NCBI RefSeq assembly: GCF_900240215.1
Contig: NZ_LT964681.1
Location: 329,620 to 393,619, forward strand
Direction: 5' to 3'
Source: Raoultibacter timonensis
Lineage (GTDB): Bacteria > Actinomycetota > Coriobacteriia > Coriobacteriales > Eggerthellaceae
DNA: 64,000 nucleotides
Positions 33,467-40,689 of the stretch are shown piece after piece. A program made the position numbers and the translations under genes. Under the pieces are notes generated by a model. It made no database searches, was not told where the DNA came from, and saw only the letters and a program-made list of their open reading frames with translations. Numbering within the stretch: position 1 is the first letter of the stretch; each line of letters opens with the position of its first letter.

Positions 33467-34438
33467 GTGGCAACGAAAGACAAACTGCTCCGCATGTTAG
33501 AAGAACGCCGGGGACGCTACGTCTCCGGCGTCGCGCTTGCCCAAGAGCTCGGCGTAAGCCGCAATGCCGTATGGAAGGCGGTCGAATCGCTTCGCAAGGA
33601 AGGCTACGATGTTGCCGCCGTCACGAACAAGGGGTACACGCTCTCGCAAGACAACGACCTCCTCTCGCCCGCAAGCATCGAGCGGCACCTTCCCGATAGC
33701 CATCCCTTCGACATCTCGGTTCGAAAGCGCGTCGATTCCACCAACGCCGAAGCCCGCAGACGCGCGCTTGAGGGAGCGCCCGAAGGAACCGTCGTCGTCG
33801 CCGAAGAGCAGACTCGGGGCAAAGGGCGGCCCGGCAAATCGTTCTACTCGCCCGCCTCAACAGGGCTGTACCTGAGCATCGTCTTGCGTCCCTCGCTTCG
33901 AGCAGACCAAGCCCAATACCTCACCACCGCCGCAGCCGTGGCGGGAGCCCGAGCCATCGAACGAGTCGCGAAGAAGGAAGCGCTCATCAAATGGGTGAAC
34001 GACATCTACTGCGAGGGGAAGAAGGTTTCGGGCATCCTGACCGAAGGCGCGATCGATATGGAATCGGGCTGTTTCGAACACGCCGTGCTCGGCATCGGCG
34101 TGAACGTGAAAAGCCCCGAGGACGGATTCCCCGCAGAACTTGCCGAAGTTGCGGGGACGATCTGCGATGACGGAAGGGGGGCGGTGCGCAGCGAACTTGC
34201 CGCCCGAATCCTCGTGAACTTCTGGGAGCTGTACCAAACCATCGAATCGCGACCGTTCTACGAGGAATACCGCAACCGCTGCTTTCTGCTGGGAAAACCC
34301 ATCGTCGTAACGCGTAACGGCACGCGCATACGCGCAAGGGCAGTCGATTTGACCGAGGATTTCAAGCTCGTCATCGAGCTGCCCGACAAGACCACCCTCG
34401 AACTCCCCTACGGAGAAGTGAGCACGAGCCGCGGATAA
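33467..34438 (+). CDS. birA: Bifunctional biotin operon repressor / biotin--[acetyl-CoA-carboxylase] ligase
   Basis: A 323-residue BirA. An amino-terminal winged helix (about 1-60; SGVALAQELGVSRNAVWKAV) can repress biotin genes. The ligase core has STNAEARRRA, the biotinyl-AMP loop RGKGRPGKSFYSP, KWVNDIY, KVSGILTEG and GIGVNV. A carboxy-terminal SH3-like domain (VTRNGTRIRARAVDLTED) follows. It activates biotin with ATP and attaches it to carboxylase carrier proteins. The GTG start at 33467 follows GGAAGG; the ATG at 33440 lies too close to the promoter and an earlier frame overlaps the previous gene. No biotin operon is in the window. Confidence 0.93.
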   Translation: MATKDKLLRMLEERRGRYVSGVALAQELGVSRNAVWKAVESLRKEGYDVAAVTNKGYTLSQDNDLLSPASIERHLPDSHPFDISVRKRVDSTNAEARRRALEGAPEGTVVVAEEQTRGKGRPGKSFYSPASTGLYLSIVLRPSLRADQAQYLTTAAAVAGARAIERVAKKEALIKWVNDIYCEGKKVSGILTEGAIDMESGCFEHAVLGIGVNVKSPEDGFPAELAEVAGTICDDGRGAVRSELAARILVNFWELYQTIESRPFYEEYRNRCFLLGKPIVVTRNGTRIRARAVDLTEDFKLVIELPDKTTLELPYGEVSTSRG

Positions 34439-34526
34439 AGGCGGGGATCGCGTCGGCCGGCCGCATATGTCGGACCGTCCGTGCCGCTCTTCCCTGCAAG
34501 GTATTTCTAAAACGCGTGCAGCCCCG

Positions 34527-34532
34527 TATACT
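34527..34532 (+). promoter_or_regulatory. -10 box of the CAP/cell-wall-binding protein gene
   Basis: TATACT lies about 50 bases before the start codon. The -35 is weak (TTTCTA with 17-base spacing). An AAGGGG ribosome site precedes the ATG at 34582. Confidence 0.45.
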
Positions 34533-34581
34533 TTAGCCTATGCGCACAAGCAACAACCGCACGGTTTAAGGGGATGGCATT

Positions 34582-36510
34582 ATGGGAATACAGCACCAGC
34601 CTAGCAGCCCGAGCATCGCGTCTGCCCAAAAGGGAATGGGGGGAACAATCCTTTCCGCTCTATTGGCAACAGCATTGGCCCTGTCCATACCTTTTGCGAC
34701 TCCCCCACGGGCGCTCGCCGACGATCGGGCAGCCGCCTCTGCCGGAAGCCAAGAAGCAATCGAAGGCGGCGGCCTGAAGCTCGGCTCGACCGACGGACAG
34801 GATGCAACCGAAAGCCTGGGCATCGTCGATGACGAAGCGCTCGAGGCCTCTTCCGAGGAAGCCCTGGACGAGGGTCTCGCACTCAGCGAAAGCTTCGAAT
34901 CAGAACCATCCCTCCCCGAGATCACCCTTGCAGACGCCACCTTGACCGAGCAGGACAAACGCGACCTCTACGCCATGGGCAGCCTCGGGTTCTTTTTGAC
35001 GCTGAGGGATTCGGGCAACTATGCGGCCCAGATCCTGAGCAACACCAACGCGAATATCCTCGGCACTACGACCATCGGCAGAGCCTACGACGCGACGAGC
35101 CTCGAGAACATGAAGGCCTCCATCGCATGGCTCAAGAAGTGCAACCAGCTGCGAGCTGCAGAAGGCACCGATCCCCGAACGGGAAAGCCCCTGCAACCTC
35201 TCAAGGTAAATCTGCAGCTCATGGCCATAGCGCAGGTGCAAGCCAACTGGTCGGCGCACAACGTGAAGCATTCCGGATTCTGGAATGTCGGAGAAAACCT
35301 TGCATGGGGATACAGCGATCCCTTCGCCGGCTGGTACGACGAGGAGAAGGCGCTCTACAAGAAAACAGGCTCGACGGAGGGCGCCGGCCATTATCTCAAC
35401 ATCGTCAGTTCGAACTACGAGACCACCGGCTTTGCGGTAAATCAATACGGGAGCTACGGAGTTACCCACGGGCAGACGTTTTCCGGGCAGGTGTCGGGCG
35501 ACACCATGACCGTTGAGCAATTCGAGACGTTTTTCAACCAGTATTACAGCCTCGTGCAGCCAAGCAAGACGGAAAAGGAGCTTTCCGGCTCGACCCGCAT
35601 CGGAACCGCCATCTCGATTGCCAAAGAATCGTATCCGCAAGGTCCGAGCGGCGTCATCATCGCGAAGTCGACCGACTTTCCCGACGCACTCGCAGCCTCG
35701 ACGCTGGCAGGCGCCAAAGGCTACCCGATCCTGCTGAATCCATCCGACAGCCTCAGCCCCGAGCTGCGCACCTACCTCGTCGGGCTGGGCGGAACGCTCC
35801 AGGAAGCAATCCTCATCGGAGATTCGAACGCGTTATCGGAAAAGGGCGTAAAGCAGGAGCTGGAGAGGTTCGTTCCCACGGTTCGCAGAATCGGAGGCGA
35901 TTCGAGATTCGAAACGGCCCGGCTGCTGCGCGAAGATGCTAAAAAGGCCGGCGTATCGGGAGACCTGGCCGTGATCGCGCGATCAAACGACTTTCCCGAC
36001 GCGCTTTCCATCTCCCCCTACTGTGCTGCAGACGGCGCGCTCATGTACCTTGCGGCGCCTGGGACCACGCTCGACAACGCCTCCTTGGCAGAGCTTTCGG
36101 GCTGCAGCCGAATCATCATCGTCGGTGATGACAACGCCGTATCGAGCAAGATCGAATCGGCCTTGAGGGGAACCTCTGCCGAGGTGATCCGCCTTGCAGG
36201 CGGCGTCGGCAATCCCTACCCGCAAAGCCGCTACGGCACCTCTGCGACCATAGCCCAATGGCTCACGCACCCCCACGGTGCCTGGTTCAACAGCGGTACC
36301 GTAACGTTCGCCACCGCGCAGGGCTTCCCCGATGCACTCGCGGGCGGTCCGCTGTGCGGCCTCTCCCGCACTCCGCTCGTTCTCGTCGATGCGCAAAACT
36401 ATTCCGCTGTAGTCAACGTATCTGCGGCGAAAGGAGTGTACTGGCTCGGCTCTCCGAATACGCTTTCGCTCGCCCTTCGAAGCGCGGTCAAAGGCCAAAT
36501 AGGCTTCTAG
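34582..36510 (+). CDS. Secreted CAP-domain protein with cell-wall-binding repeats (CWB2)
   Basis: A 642-residue surface protein. It has a signal peptide (about 1-47, cleavage near ALA-DDR) and an acidic linker. A CAP/SCP domain (about 180-315) carries WSAHNVKHSGFWNVGENLAWG and GHYLNIV. Three CWB2-type repeats (about 335-640) follow, each recognisable by FPDALAAS, FPDALSIS or FPDALAGG and by an R-GG-D/N-R segment. CWB2 triplets anchor proteins non-covalently to anionic wall polymers. CAP domains bind sterols, lipids or metals or act in signalling, so the exact role is unknown. A -10 box and an AAGGGG site precede the start; a double hairpin follows. Confidence 0.92.
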   Translation: MGIQHQPSSPSIASAQKGMGGTILSALLATALALSIPFATPPRALADDRAAASAGSQEAIEGGGLKLGSTDGQDATESLGIVDDEALEASSEEALDEGLALSESFESEPSLPEITLADATLTEQDKRDLYAMGSLGFFLTLRDSGNYAAQILSNTNANILGTTTIGRAYDATSLENMKASIAWLKKCNQLRAAEGTDPRTGKPLQPLKVNLQLMAIAQVQANWSAHNVKHSGFWNVGENLAWGYSDPFAGWYDEEKALYKKTGSTEGAGHYLNIVSSNYETTGFAVNQYGSYGVTHGQTFSGQVSGDTMTVEQFETFFNQYYSLVQPSKTEKELSGSTRIGTAISIAKESYPQGPSGVIIAKSTDFPDALAASTLAGAKGYPILLNPSDSLSPELRTYLVGLGGTLQEAILIGDSNALSEKGVKQELERFVPTVRRIGGDSRFETARLLREDAKKAGVSGDLAVIARSNDFPDALSISPYCAADGALMYLAAPGTTLDNASLAELSGCSRIIIVGDDNAVSSKIESALRGTSAEVIRLAGGVGNPYPQSRYGTSATIAQWLTHPHGAWFNSGTVTFATAQGFPDALAGGPLCGLSRTPLVLVDAQNYSAVVNVSAAKGVYWLGSPNTLSLALRSAVKGQIGF

Positions 36511-36557
36511 AGCCCGATGCCCAACCCTCGCGGGGCTCGAGTGCCCCTTCGACGTTC

Positions 36558-36602
36558 GACCCCCGCTTGCACCAAGACCCCTGCATAAGCGGGGGTCTTG
36601 GT
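36558..36602 (+). terminator. Two overlapping, mutually exclusive hairpins
   Basis: Stem A pairs GACCCCCGCTT (36558-36568) with AAGCGGGGGTC (36587-36597). Stem B pairs ACCAAGACCCC (36571-36581) with GGGGTCTTGGT (36592-36602). Both are 11-bp perfect stems that compete for 36592-36597. No strong T run follows. It most likely terminates the upstream gene, but an attenuator for the next gene is possible. Confidence 0.6.
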
Positions 36603-36726
36603 GTATTGACGGATAAAGCTTCGCCCAACGCAACCGCACGTGCGTTATTTGCTATGCTGTTGCGCGTTGCCGAACGGCCTGCGCCGGCGGCAGCGAATCG
36701 TATGCCAAGAGAAAGACGGAGCACCC

Positions 36727-38091
36727 ATGCAGATCACGCCAGCCGAAATCCGCGAAACCCTTGCGATGGTGAACAAGCAGCACCTCGACATCCGCACCAT
36801 TACGCTGGGATTGAATCTGCGAGGTTGCACGCATGAAGACATCGATGTCATGGCGACCAAGGTCTACGATCGCATGGCGAGCGCCGCAGAGCAGCTCGTA
36901 CCCACCGCCGAACAGCTCGAACGCGAATACGGCATCCCGATCATCAACAAACGCATCTCTGTTACGCCGATCGCCGAGATCTGCGCGGCAACCGATGCGG
37001 TCGATCTCACCCCCTTGGCCATCGCAATGGACAAAGCAGGCAAGGAGGTCGGCGTCGACTTCGTCGGAGGATTCTCGGCACTCGTGCATAAGGGAGCATC
37101 GAAGGCCGACATCAAGCTCATGGAGTCGATCCCCCACGCCCTTTCCGTTACCGACAACGTATGTTCATCGGTCAATGTCGGCTCGACCCGTGCGGGCATC
37201 AACATGGATGCCGTGCTAAAAATGGCGGGCATCGTGAAAGCGCCCGCCGAAGCGCCCGCCGACCGCCAGTGCATCGGAGCCGGCAAGCTCGTCGTGTTCT
37301 GCAACGCCGTCGAGGACAACCCGTTCATGGCCGGCGCGTTCCACGGATCGGGGGAAGCCGATGCGGTTGTAAACGTCGGCGTCTCGGGCCCGGGCGTCGT
37401 GCGCGCCGTGCTCGCCGACATGCCGAAAGACGCCGACATCACGAGCGTCGCCGAAGCGATCAAGGCAACCGCCTTCAAGATCACCCGTGCAGGCGAGCTC
37501 ATGGCGCGCGAGGCATCCAAACGCCTCGGCGTAAGCCAGGGCATCCTCGACCTGTCGCTTGCCCCCACCCCGGCAGAAGGCGATTCGGTTGCCGAGATCC
37601 TCGAAGCCATCGGCGTGGGCACCTGCGGAGGCCCCGGCACCACGGCAGCGCTCGCCATGCTCAACGATGCCGTCAAGAAGGGCGGCGTCATGGCCTCGTC
37701 TTCGGTCGGCGGCCTCTCGGGCGCATTCATTCCGGTTTCGGAAGACGCCGGCATGATCCGCGCTGCGGAGGAAGGCGCGCTCTCGATCGAGAAACTCGAA
37801 GCCATGACCTGCGTATGCTCGGTCGGCCTCGACATGATAGCCATTCCCGGCGATACGACGGTCGAAACGATCTTCGGCATCATCGCCGACGAATGCGCAA
37901 TCGGCATGATCAACAACAAGACGACTGCGGTGCGCATCATTCCCGCCATCGGGAAGACCATCGGCGACAAGCTCGATTTCGGCGGCCTTCTGGGCTATGC
38001 TCCGATCATGCCCGTGAATCAGTATGCGGGCACCGTGTTCGCCCATCGCGGCGGCCGCTTCCCCGCCCCGCTCAATTCGCTGAAGAACTAA
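36727..38091 (+). CDS. UPF0210/DUF711 (PFL family) protein
   Basis: A 454-residue member of the UPF0210 family, distantly related to pyruvate formate-lyase in sequence but without known catalytic function. Family landmarks are [60 protein letters not shown], and the end [17 protein letters not shown]. In most genomes it follows a small ACT-domain protein (UPF0237); that partner is absent here. The start at 36727 follows GGAG. It is single, convergent with the toxin gene. Confidence 0.88.
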   Translation: MQITPAEIRETLAMVNKQHLDIRTITLGLNLRGCTHEDIDVMATKVYDRMASAAEQLVPTAEQLEREYGIPIINKRISVTPIAEICAATDAVDLTPLAIAMDKAGKEVGVDFVGGFSALVHKGASKADIKLMESIPHALSVTDNVCSSVNVGSTRAGINMDAVLKMAGIVKAPAEAPADRQCIGAGKLVVFCNAVEDNPFMAGAFHGSGEADAVVNVGVSGPGVVRAVLADMPKDADITSVAEAIKATAFKITRAGELMAREASKRLGVSQGILDLSLAPTPAEGDSVAEILEAIGVGTCGGPGTTAALAMLNDAVKKGGVMASSSVGGLSGAFIPVSEDAGMIRAAEEGALSIEKLEAMTCVCSVGLDMIAIPGDTTVETIFGIIADECAIGMINNKTTAVRIIPAIGKTIGDKLDFGGLLGYAPIMPVNQYAGTVFAHRGGRFPAPLNSLKN

Positions 38092-38098
38092 CGTTTAC

Positions 38099-38422
38099 CT
38101 ACGGCGAATCAAATCGCATATCGTGCAGCTCGTATAGTTGCGTCTGGTGAAACATACGGACGAACAGTACTTGATCGCCTTCTATTCGGTATACGATCAC
38201 GCAATTACGCACAAAATGTTCCCGAGCGTTTCGTGCATGTAAAGTCGGTTTGCTCGAAACGGCGTGTACGAAGGGGTTCTCGGACAAGAGTCCGATCGCA
38301 TTATCCACTTCGCCAAGCAGGCTGAGGGCAGCTTGCGGGGATTTTAGCACCTCGACAAGGTATTTAAGTGCGCCATCGTAGTCGTTTTCGAAAGACTCCG
38401 TCTTATTGACCGCATAGACCAT
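38099..38422 (-). CDS. RelE/ParE-family toxin
   Basis: A 107-residue protein of the ParE/RelE superfamily. Typical elements are an amino-terminal helix pair (ALKYLVEVLKSPQAALSLLGEVDNAI), LSENPFVH, and the strand end CVIVYRIEGDQVLFVRMFHQTQ. RelE relatives cut mRNA on the ribosome and ParE relatives poison gyrase; which applies cannot be told. It starts inside the antitoxin gene (overlap 20 bases), the classic coupled order antitoxin-toxin. Confidence 0.85.
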   Translation of the reverse strand: MVYAVNKTESFENDYDGALKYLVEVLKSPQAALSLLGEVDNAIGLLSENPFVHAVSSKPTLHARNAREHFVRNCVIVYRIEGDQVLFVRMFHQTQLYELHDMRFDSP

Positions 38423-38777
38423 ACTTCTTGCGCATTCTCTCTTGCATTTCCCCAGCTGGCCCCACTCGCCCCTCGCGCACATCTTGTTCGGCCTCTTTGA
38501 GCTTGGCCGCTACGGAAACTACTCTTGGCTTGACTTTTCGATACTCTTCGATCAGCTCTTCGCCCTCGAACCCTTGCTCGATAAGATGGCGGAGGACGTC
38601 GACGGTTATATCTTCATCGTCGACGTTCAGAGGCTGGAGCAGCAACCCTTGCTCGGTCCACGTGCAGAGCGCGTATTCCCCAAAACCACCTTCTTCGTAA
38701 ATCTTTGCAGGGATCGTAATCTGCCGCTTGCTTGAGATCTTTATCGTCTGCGATTCCGCTAACGCTGCCATACCCAT
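38403..38777 (-). CDS. AbrB/SpoVT-type antitoxin
   Basis: A 124-residue protein. An amino-terminal swapped-hairpin AbrB domain (about 12-52; KISSKRQITIPAKIYEEGGF) binds DNA. The carboxy half (about 55-124) is charged and helical and should wrap the toxin. The AAGGAGG site is five bases before ATG 38777. A 14-bp palindrome lies just upstream, so autorepression with the toxin as co-repressor is expected from family behaviour. AbrB antitoxins paired with RelE/ParE-type toxins are less common than RelB/ParD pairs. Confidence 0.85.
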   Translation of the reverse strand: MGMAALAESQTIKISSKRQITIPAKIYEEGGFGEYALCTWTEQGLLLQPLNVDDEDITVDVLRHLIEQGFEGEELIEEYRKVKPRVVSVAAKLKEAEQDVREGRVGPAGEMQERMRKKYGLCGQ

Positions 38778-38789
38778 CGCTGCCTCCTT

Positions 38790-38810
38790 ACCAAGCGCTT
38801 GGTGCTTGGT
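38790..38810 (-). promoter_or_regulatory. Operator palindrome of the toxin-antitoxin pair
   Basis: A perfect palindrome ACCAAGC-GCTTGGT (38790-38803) is followed by another GCTTGGT half-site (38804-38810). A -10-like TATTCT on the minus strand lies a few bases further upstream (38816-38821), so a bound protein would block transcription. Confidence 0.65.
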
Positions 38811-38819
38811 TTTAGAATA

Positions 38820-39074
38820 CTACTGGTCGATGAGAATTGCATCTTTTTTTCGTAGCGGAATCACCCATCGGCAACAATGGCTCCCCGTGAACCGCCACAA
38901 ATCCTGTACGCTCATGCGGGTCAGCTCTTTTTCCGCAGCGAGTTTTCTCCTGCACCACGCGTATGCTGCCACGAAAACAATGAGGAAAATCACGATAACG
39001 GGTGCAGATAGAGCCGTCTCACTCGCCTCCGCTCTTGGTTTTACGGTATTCGGATATAAGGGCTTTCGCCGCAT
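38820..39074 (-). CDS. Small single-pass membrane protein downstream of the DUF2089 gene
   Basis: An 84-residue frame overlapping the 3' end of the DUF2089 gene by 56 bases. It has one hydrophobic helix (APVIVIFLIVFVAAYAWC, about 28-46) and a basic tail. The ribosome site (GAGAAG, ten bases away) is weak, and the true start may be further in. DUF2089 genes are often followed by a small membrane-protein gene, which supports it. Function unknown. Confidence 0.45.
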   Translation of the reverse strand: MRRKPLYPNTVKPRAEASETALSAPVIVIFLIVFVAAYAWCRRKLAAEKELTRMSVQDLWRFTGSHCCRWVIPLRKKDAILIDQ

Positions 39075-39324
39075 CGAAATCGATCTTCTCGTTTACGGCG
39101 AGCCTCTTGATCAGGGCGATGGACGAATCGTTTTCGATACCCTCGCCTATCCTAATCTTCTGGATCAGCCGGTCGAGGCGCAACCGAACCGTCGGGTACG
39201 TCACCCCGTATTGCCGCGCGACCTCCTTGAGCGAGCCGGATGCGAGCAGGAACCGCTTGACGAACGCCGCGTCCTCGTCGTCGAGCTCGGCCATCCATGC
39301 AGGAACCACTTCGATGGCCACCAT
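39019..39324 (-). CDS. DUF2089-family helix-turn-helix regulator
   Basis: A 101-residue protein. The DUF2089 core is DEDAAFVKRFLLASGSLKEVARQYGVTYPTVR, a helix-turn-helix resembling a sigma-70 region 4 (recognition helix VTYPTVRLRLDRLI). It is the short form lacking the amino-terminal zinc ribbon. It probably regulates its own transcription. The ATG is only three bases from AAAGGAGG, and that Shine-Dalgarno is part of a 28-bp perfect palindrome. Confidence 0.85.
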   Translation of the reverse strand: MVAIEVVPAWMAELDDEDAAFVKRFLLASGSLKEVARQYGVTYPTVRLRLDRLIQKIRIGEGIENDSSIALIKRLAVNEKIDFDAAKALISEYRKTKSGGE

Positions 39325-39327
39325 CGA

Positions 39328-39355
39328 CCTCCTTTACTTTTAAAAGTAAAGGAGG
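39328..39355. promoter_or_regulatory. 28-bp perfect palindrome covering the DUF2089 ribosome binding site
   Basis: Each half is CCTCCTTTACTTTT and its exact complement, centred on TTTTAAAA at 39338-39345. In the minus-strand mRNA the second half contains AAAGGAGG, four bases ahead of the ATG. As RNA it would pair into a stem hiding the Shine-Dalgarno; as DNA it is an ideal operator for a symmetric dimer. Confidence 0.9.
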
Positions 39356-39416
39356 AATTATCGCTTTAGTTTTTGATTGTGTATCAAAAGCGTGCGGAAC
39401 ATGGCGCGCTGGAGCC

Positions 39417-39785
39417 CTACCGTTTCGGCAGAACCTCGGCACCGAACGGCATAAGAGCGAGCTTGGCCTGTTTGAAACACTGCAAGCCGAACGGTATGCC
39501 GACGATGGTGATGCAGAGGATCACGCCGTTGACGAGCGCCTCGAGCGCAAGAAAAATGCCTCCGAAGATGAGCCACACGATGTTCGCAAGCGCGGAGGGA
39601 ACGCCTCCCCCGTACTCGACTTCCTTGCCGAACGGCAAAAACGCTAGCCCCGCCATCTTGAAGCACTGAAGGCCGCCGGGAATTCCCACGATGGTGATGC
39701 ACCAGAGGCATCCAACGAGGATCCAACTCAGTCCCTGCCAAAGCCCTGCGAAAACAAACCAGAGGATGTTGCCGATCACGCTCAT
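39417..39785 (-). CDS. YccF-domain inner membrane protein
   Basis: A 122-residue integral membrane protein with two YccF (DUF307) repeats. Each contains an ITIVGIP motif (CLWCITIVGIPGGLQCFKMA and LCITIVGIPFGLQCFKQA) and ends in LPFG or MPFG. Four hydrophobic segments are visible. Function unknown. The ATG (39783-39785) overlaps the tlyA stop as ATGA, so the two are translationally coupled. A longer upstream frame lies inside tlyA. Confidence 0.88.
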   Translation of the reverse strand: MSVIGNILWFVFAGLWQGLSWILVGCLWCITIVGIPGGLQCFKMAGLAFLPFGKEVEYGGGVPSALANIVWLIFGGIFLALEALVNGVILCITIVGIPFGLQCFKQAKLALMPFGAEVLPKR

Positions 39786-40633
39786 GAGCCGCTCCCTTGC
39801 TTCTCGTTTGAAACACCGTCGAGCGACTCGGTGAACGAGCCGCTCGACGCGGCCCGCTCCGTCGCATCGCAACCGCGGGAAACGCCGGCGCGCTCGGCTC
39901 CATCACCCCGATACACCGCTCTCACCAGGTATTCGATATTGCCCTCAGGACCCGTAATGGGAGATTCGACCACCCCTGCCGGATCGAACCCCGCAGCAGC
40001 GAGCGCCTCCCGAACCTCGGCAACCACGCGCTCGCGCACCGCTTCATCGCGGACGACGCCACCTTCGGTTTCCCCTGGCTTCGATTCGAACTGGGGCTTC
40101 ACGAGCCCCAGAAAAACCGACCCCCGATCGGAAAGGCTGGCGAACACCGGCGCCAGTTGCGCTAAGCCGATGAAGCTCAAATCCGCAACCAGTACATCGA
40201 ACGGCGCCTCGAGCGTCGAGGGGTCGGCGAGCTTGATATTCGTTCGCTCGAACACCGCAACCCGAGGGTCCTGCCGCAGCGACCAAGCCAGCTGCCCGTA
40301 GTTCACATCCACGCACGCGACGCTTTTTGCGCCCGCCTGCAGCAAGCAGTCGGCGAATCCCCCCGTCGACGATCCGATATCGATGCAGCGCAAACCCCGC
40401 ACATCCTGTGAGAACGCGTCGAGCGCCCCCTGGAGCTTATGCCCCCCACGCGAAACGAATCGCCTGCGGTTCTTTATAACCACATCGGCATCGGGAGAAA
40501 CGCGCACAGCGGCGCTCGTCGCATACACGTCGTCGACCTTGACCTCGTGGGCGAGCACGGCGCGGAGTGCGGCGTCGACATCGGGAAAATAGCCCTGTTC
40601 GACCAACAGCGTATCGAGGCGGATCTTCTTCAC
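39782..40633 (-). CDS. tlyA: TlyA family rRNA (cytidine-2'-O)-methyltransferase
   Basis: A 283-residue protein. An amino-terminal S4 RNA-binding domain (RLDTLLVEQGYF, about 5-60) precedes an FtsJ-type methylase domain (IDIGSSTGGFADCLLQ as the AdoMet motif, VADLSFIGL, and VKPQFE). TlyA in mycobacteria 2'-O-methylates cytidines of 16S and 23S rRNA. The last 25 or so residues are Ser/Glu-rich and extra. It is coupled to the YccF gene and lies 56 bases after the P-type ATPase on the same strand. Confidence 0.93.
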   Translation of the reverse strand: MKKIRLDTLLVEQGYFPDVDAALRAVLAHEVKVDDVYATSAAVRVSPDADVVIKNRRRFVSRGGHKLQGALDAFSQDVRGLRCIDIGSSTGGFADCLLQAGAKSVACVDVNYGQLAWSLRQDPRVAVFERTNIKLADPSTLEAPFDVLVADLSFIGLAQLAPVFASLSDRGSVFLGLVKPQFESKPGETEGGVVRDEAVRERVVAEVREALAAAGFDPAGVVESPITGPEGNIEYLVRAVYRGDGAERAGVSRGCDATERAASSGSFTESLDGVSNEKQGSGS

Positions 40634-40689
40634 GGGCGCACTGCCTGCGCTACAGCCGTTTTACTCTGGCAGCCTTCATGCAGCACGTC

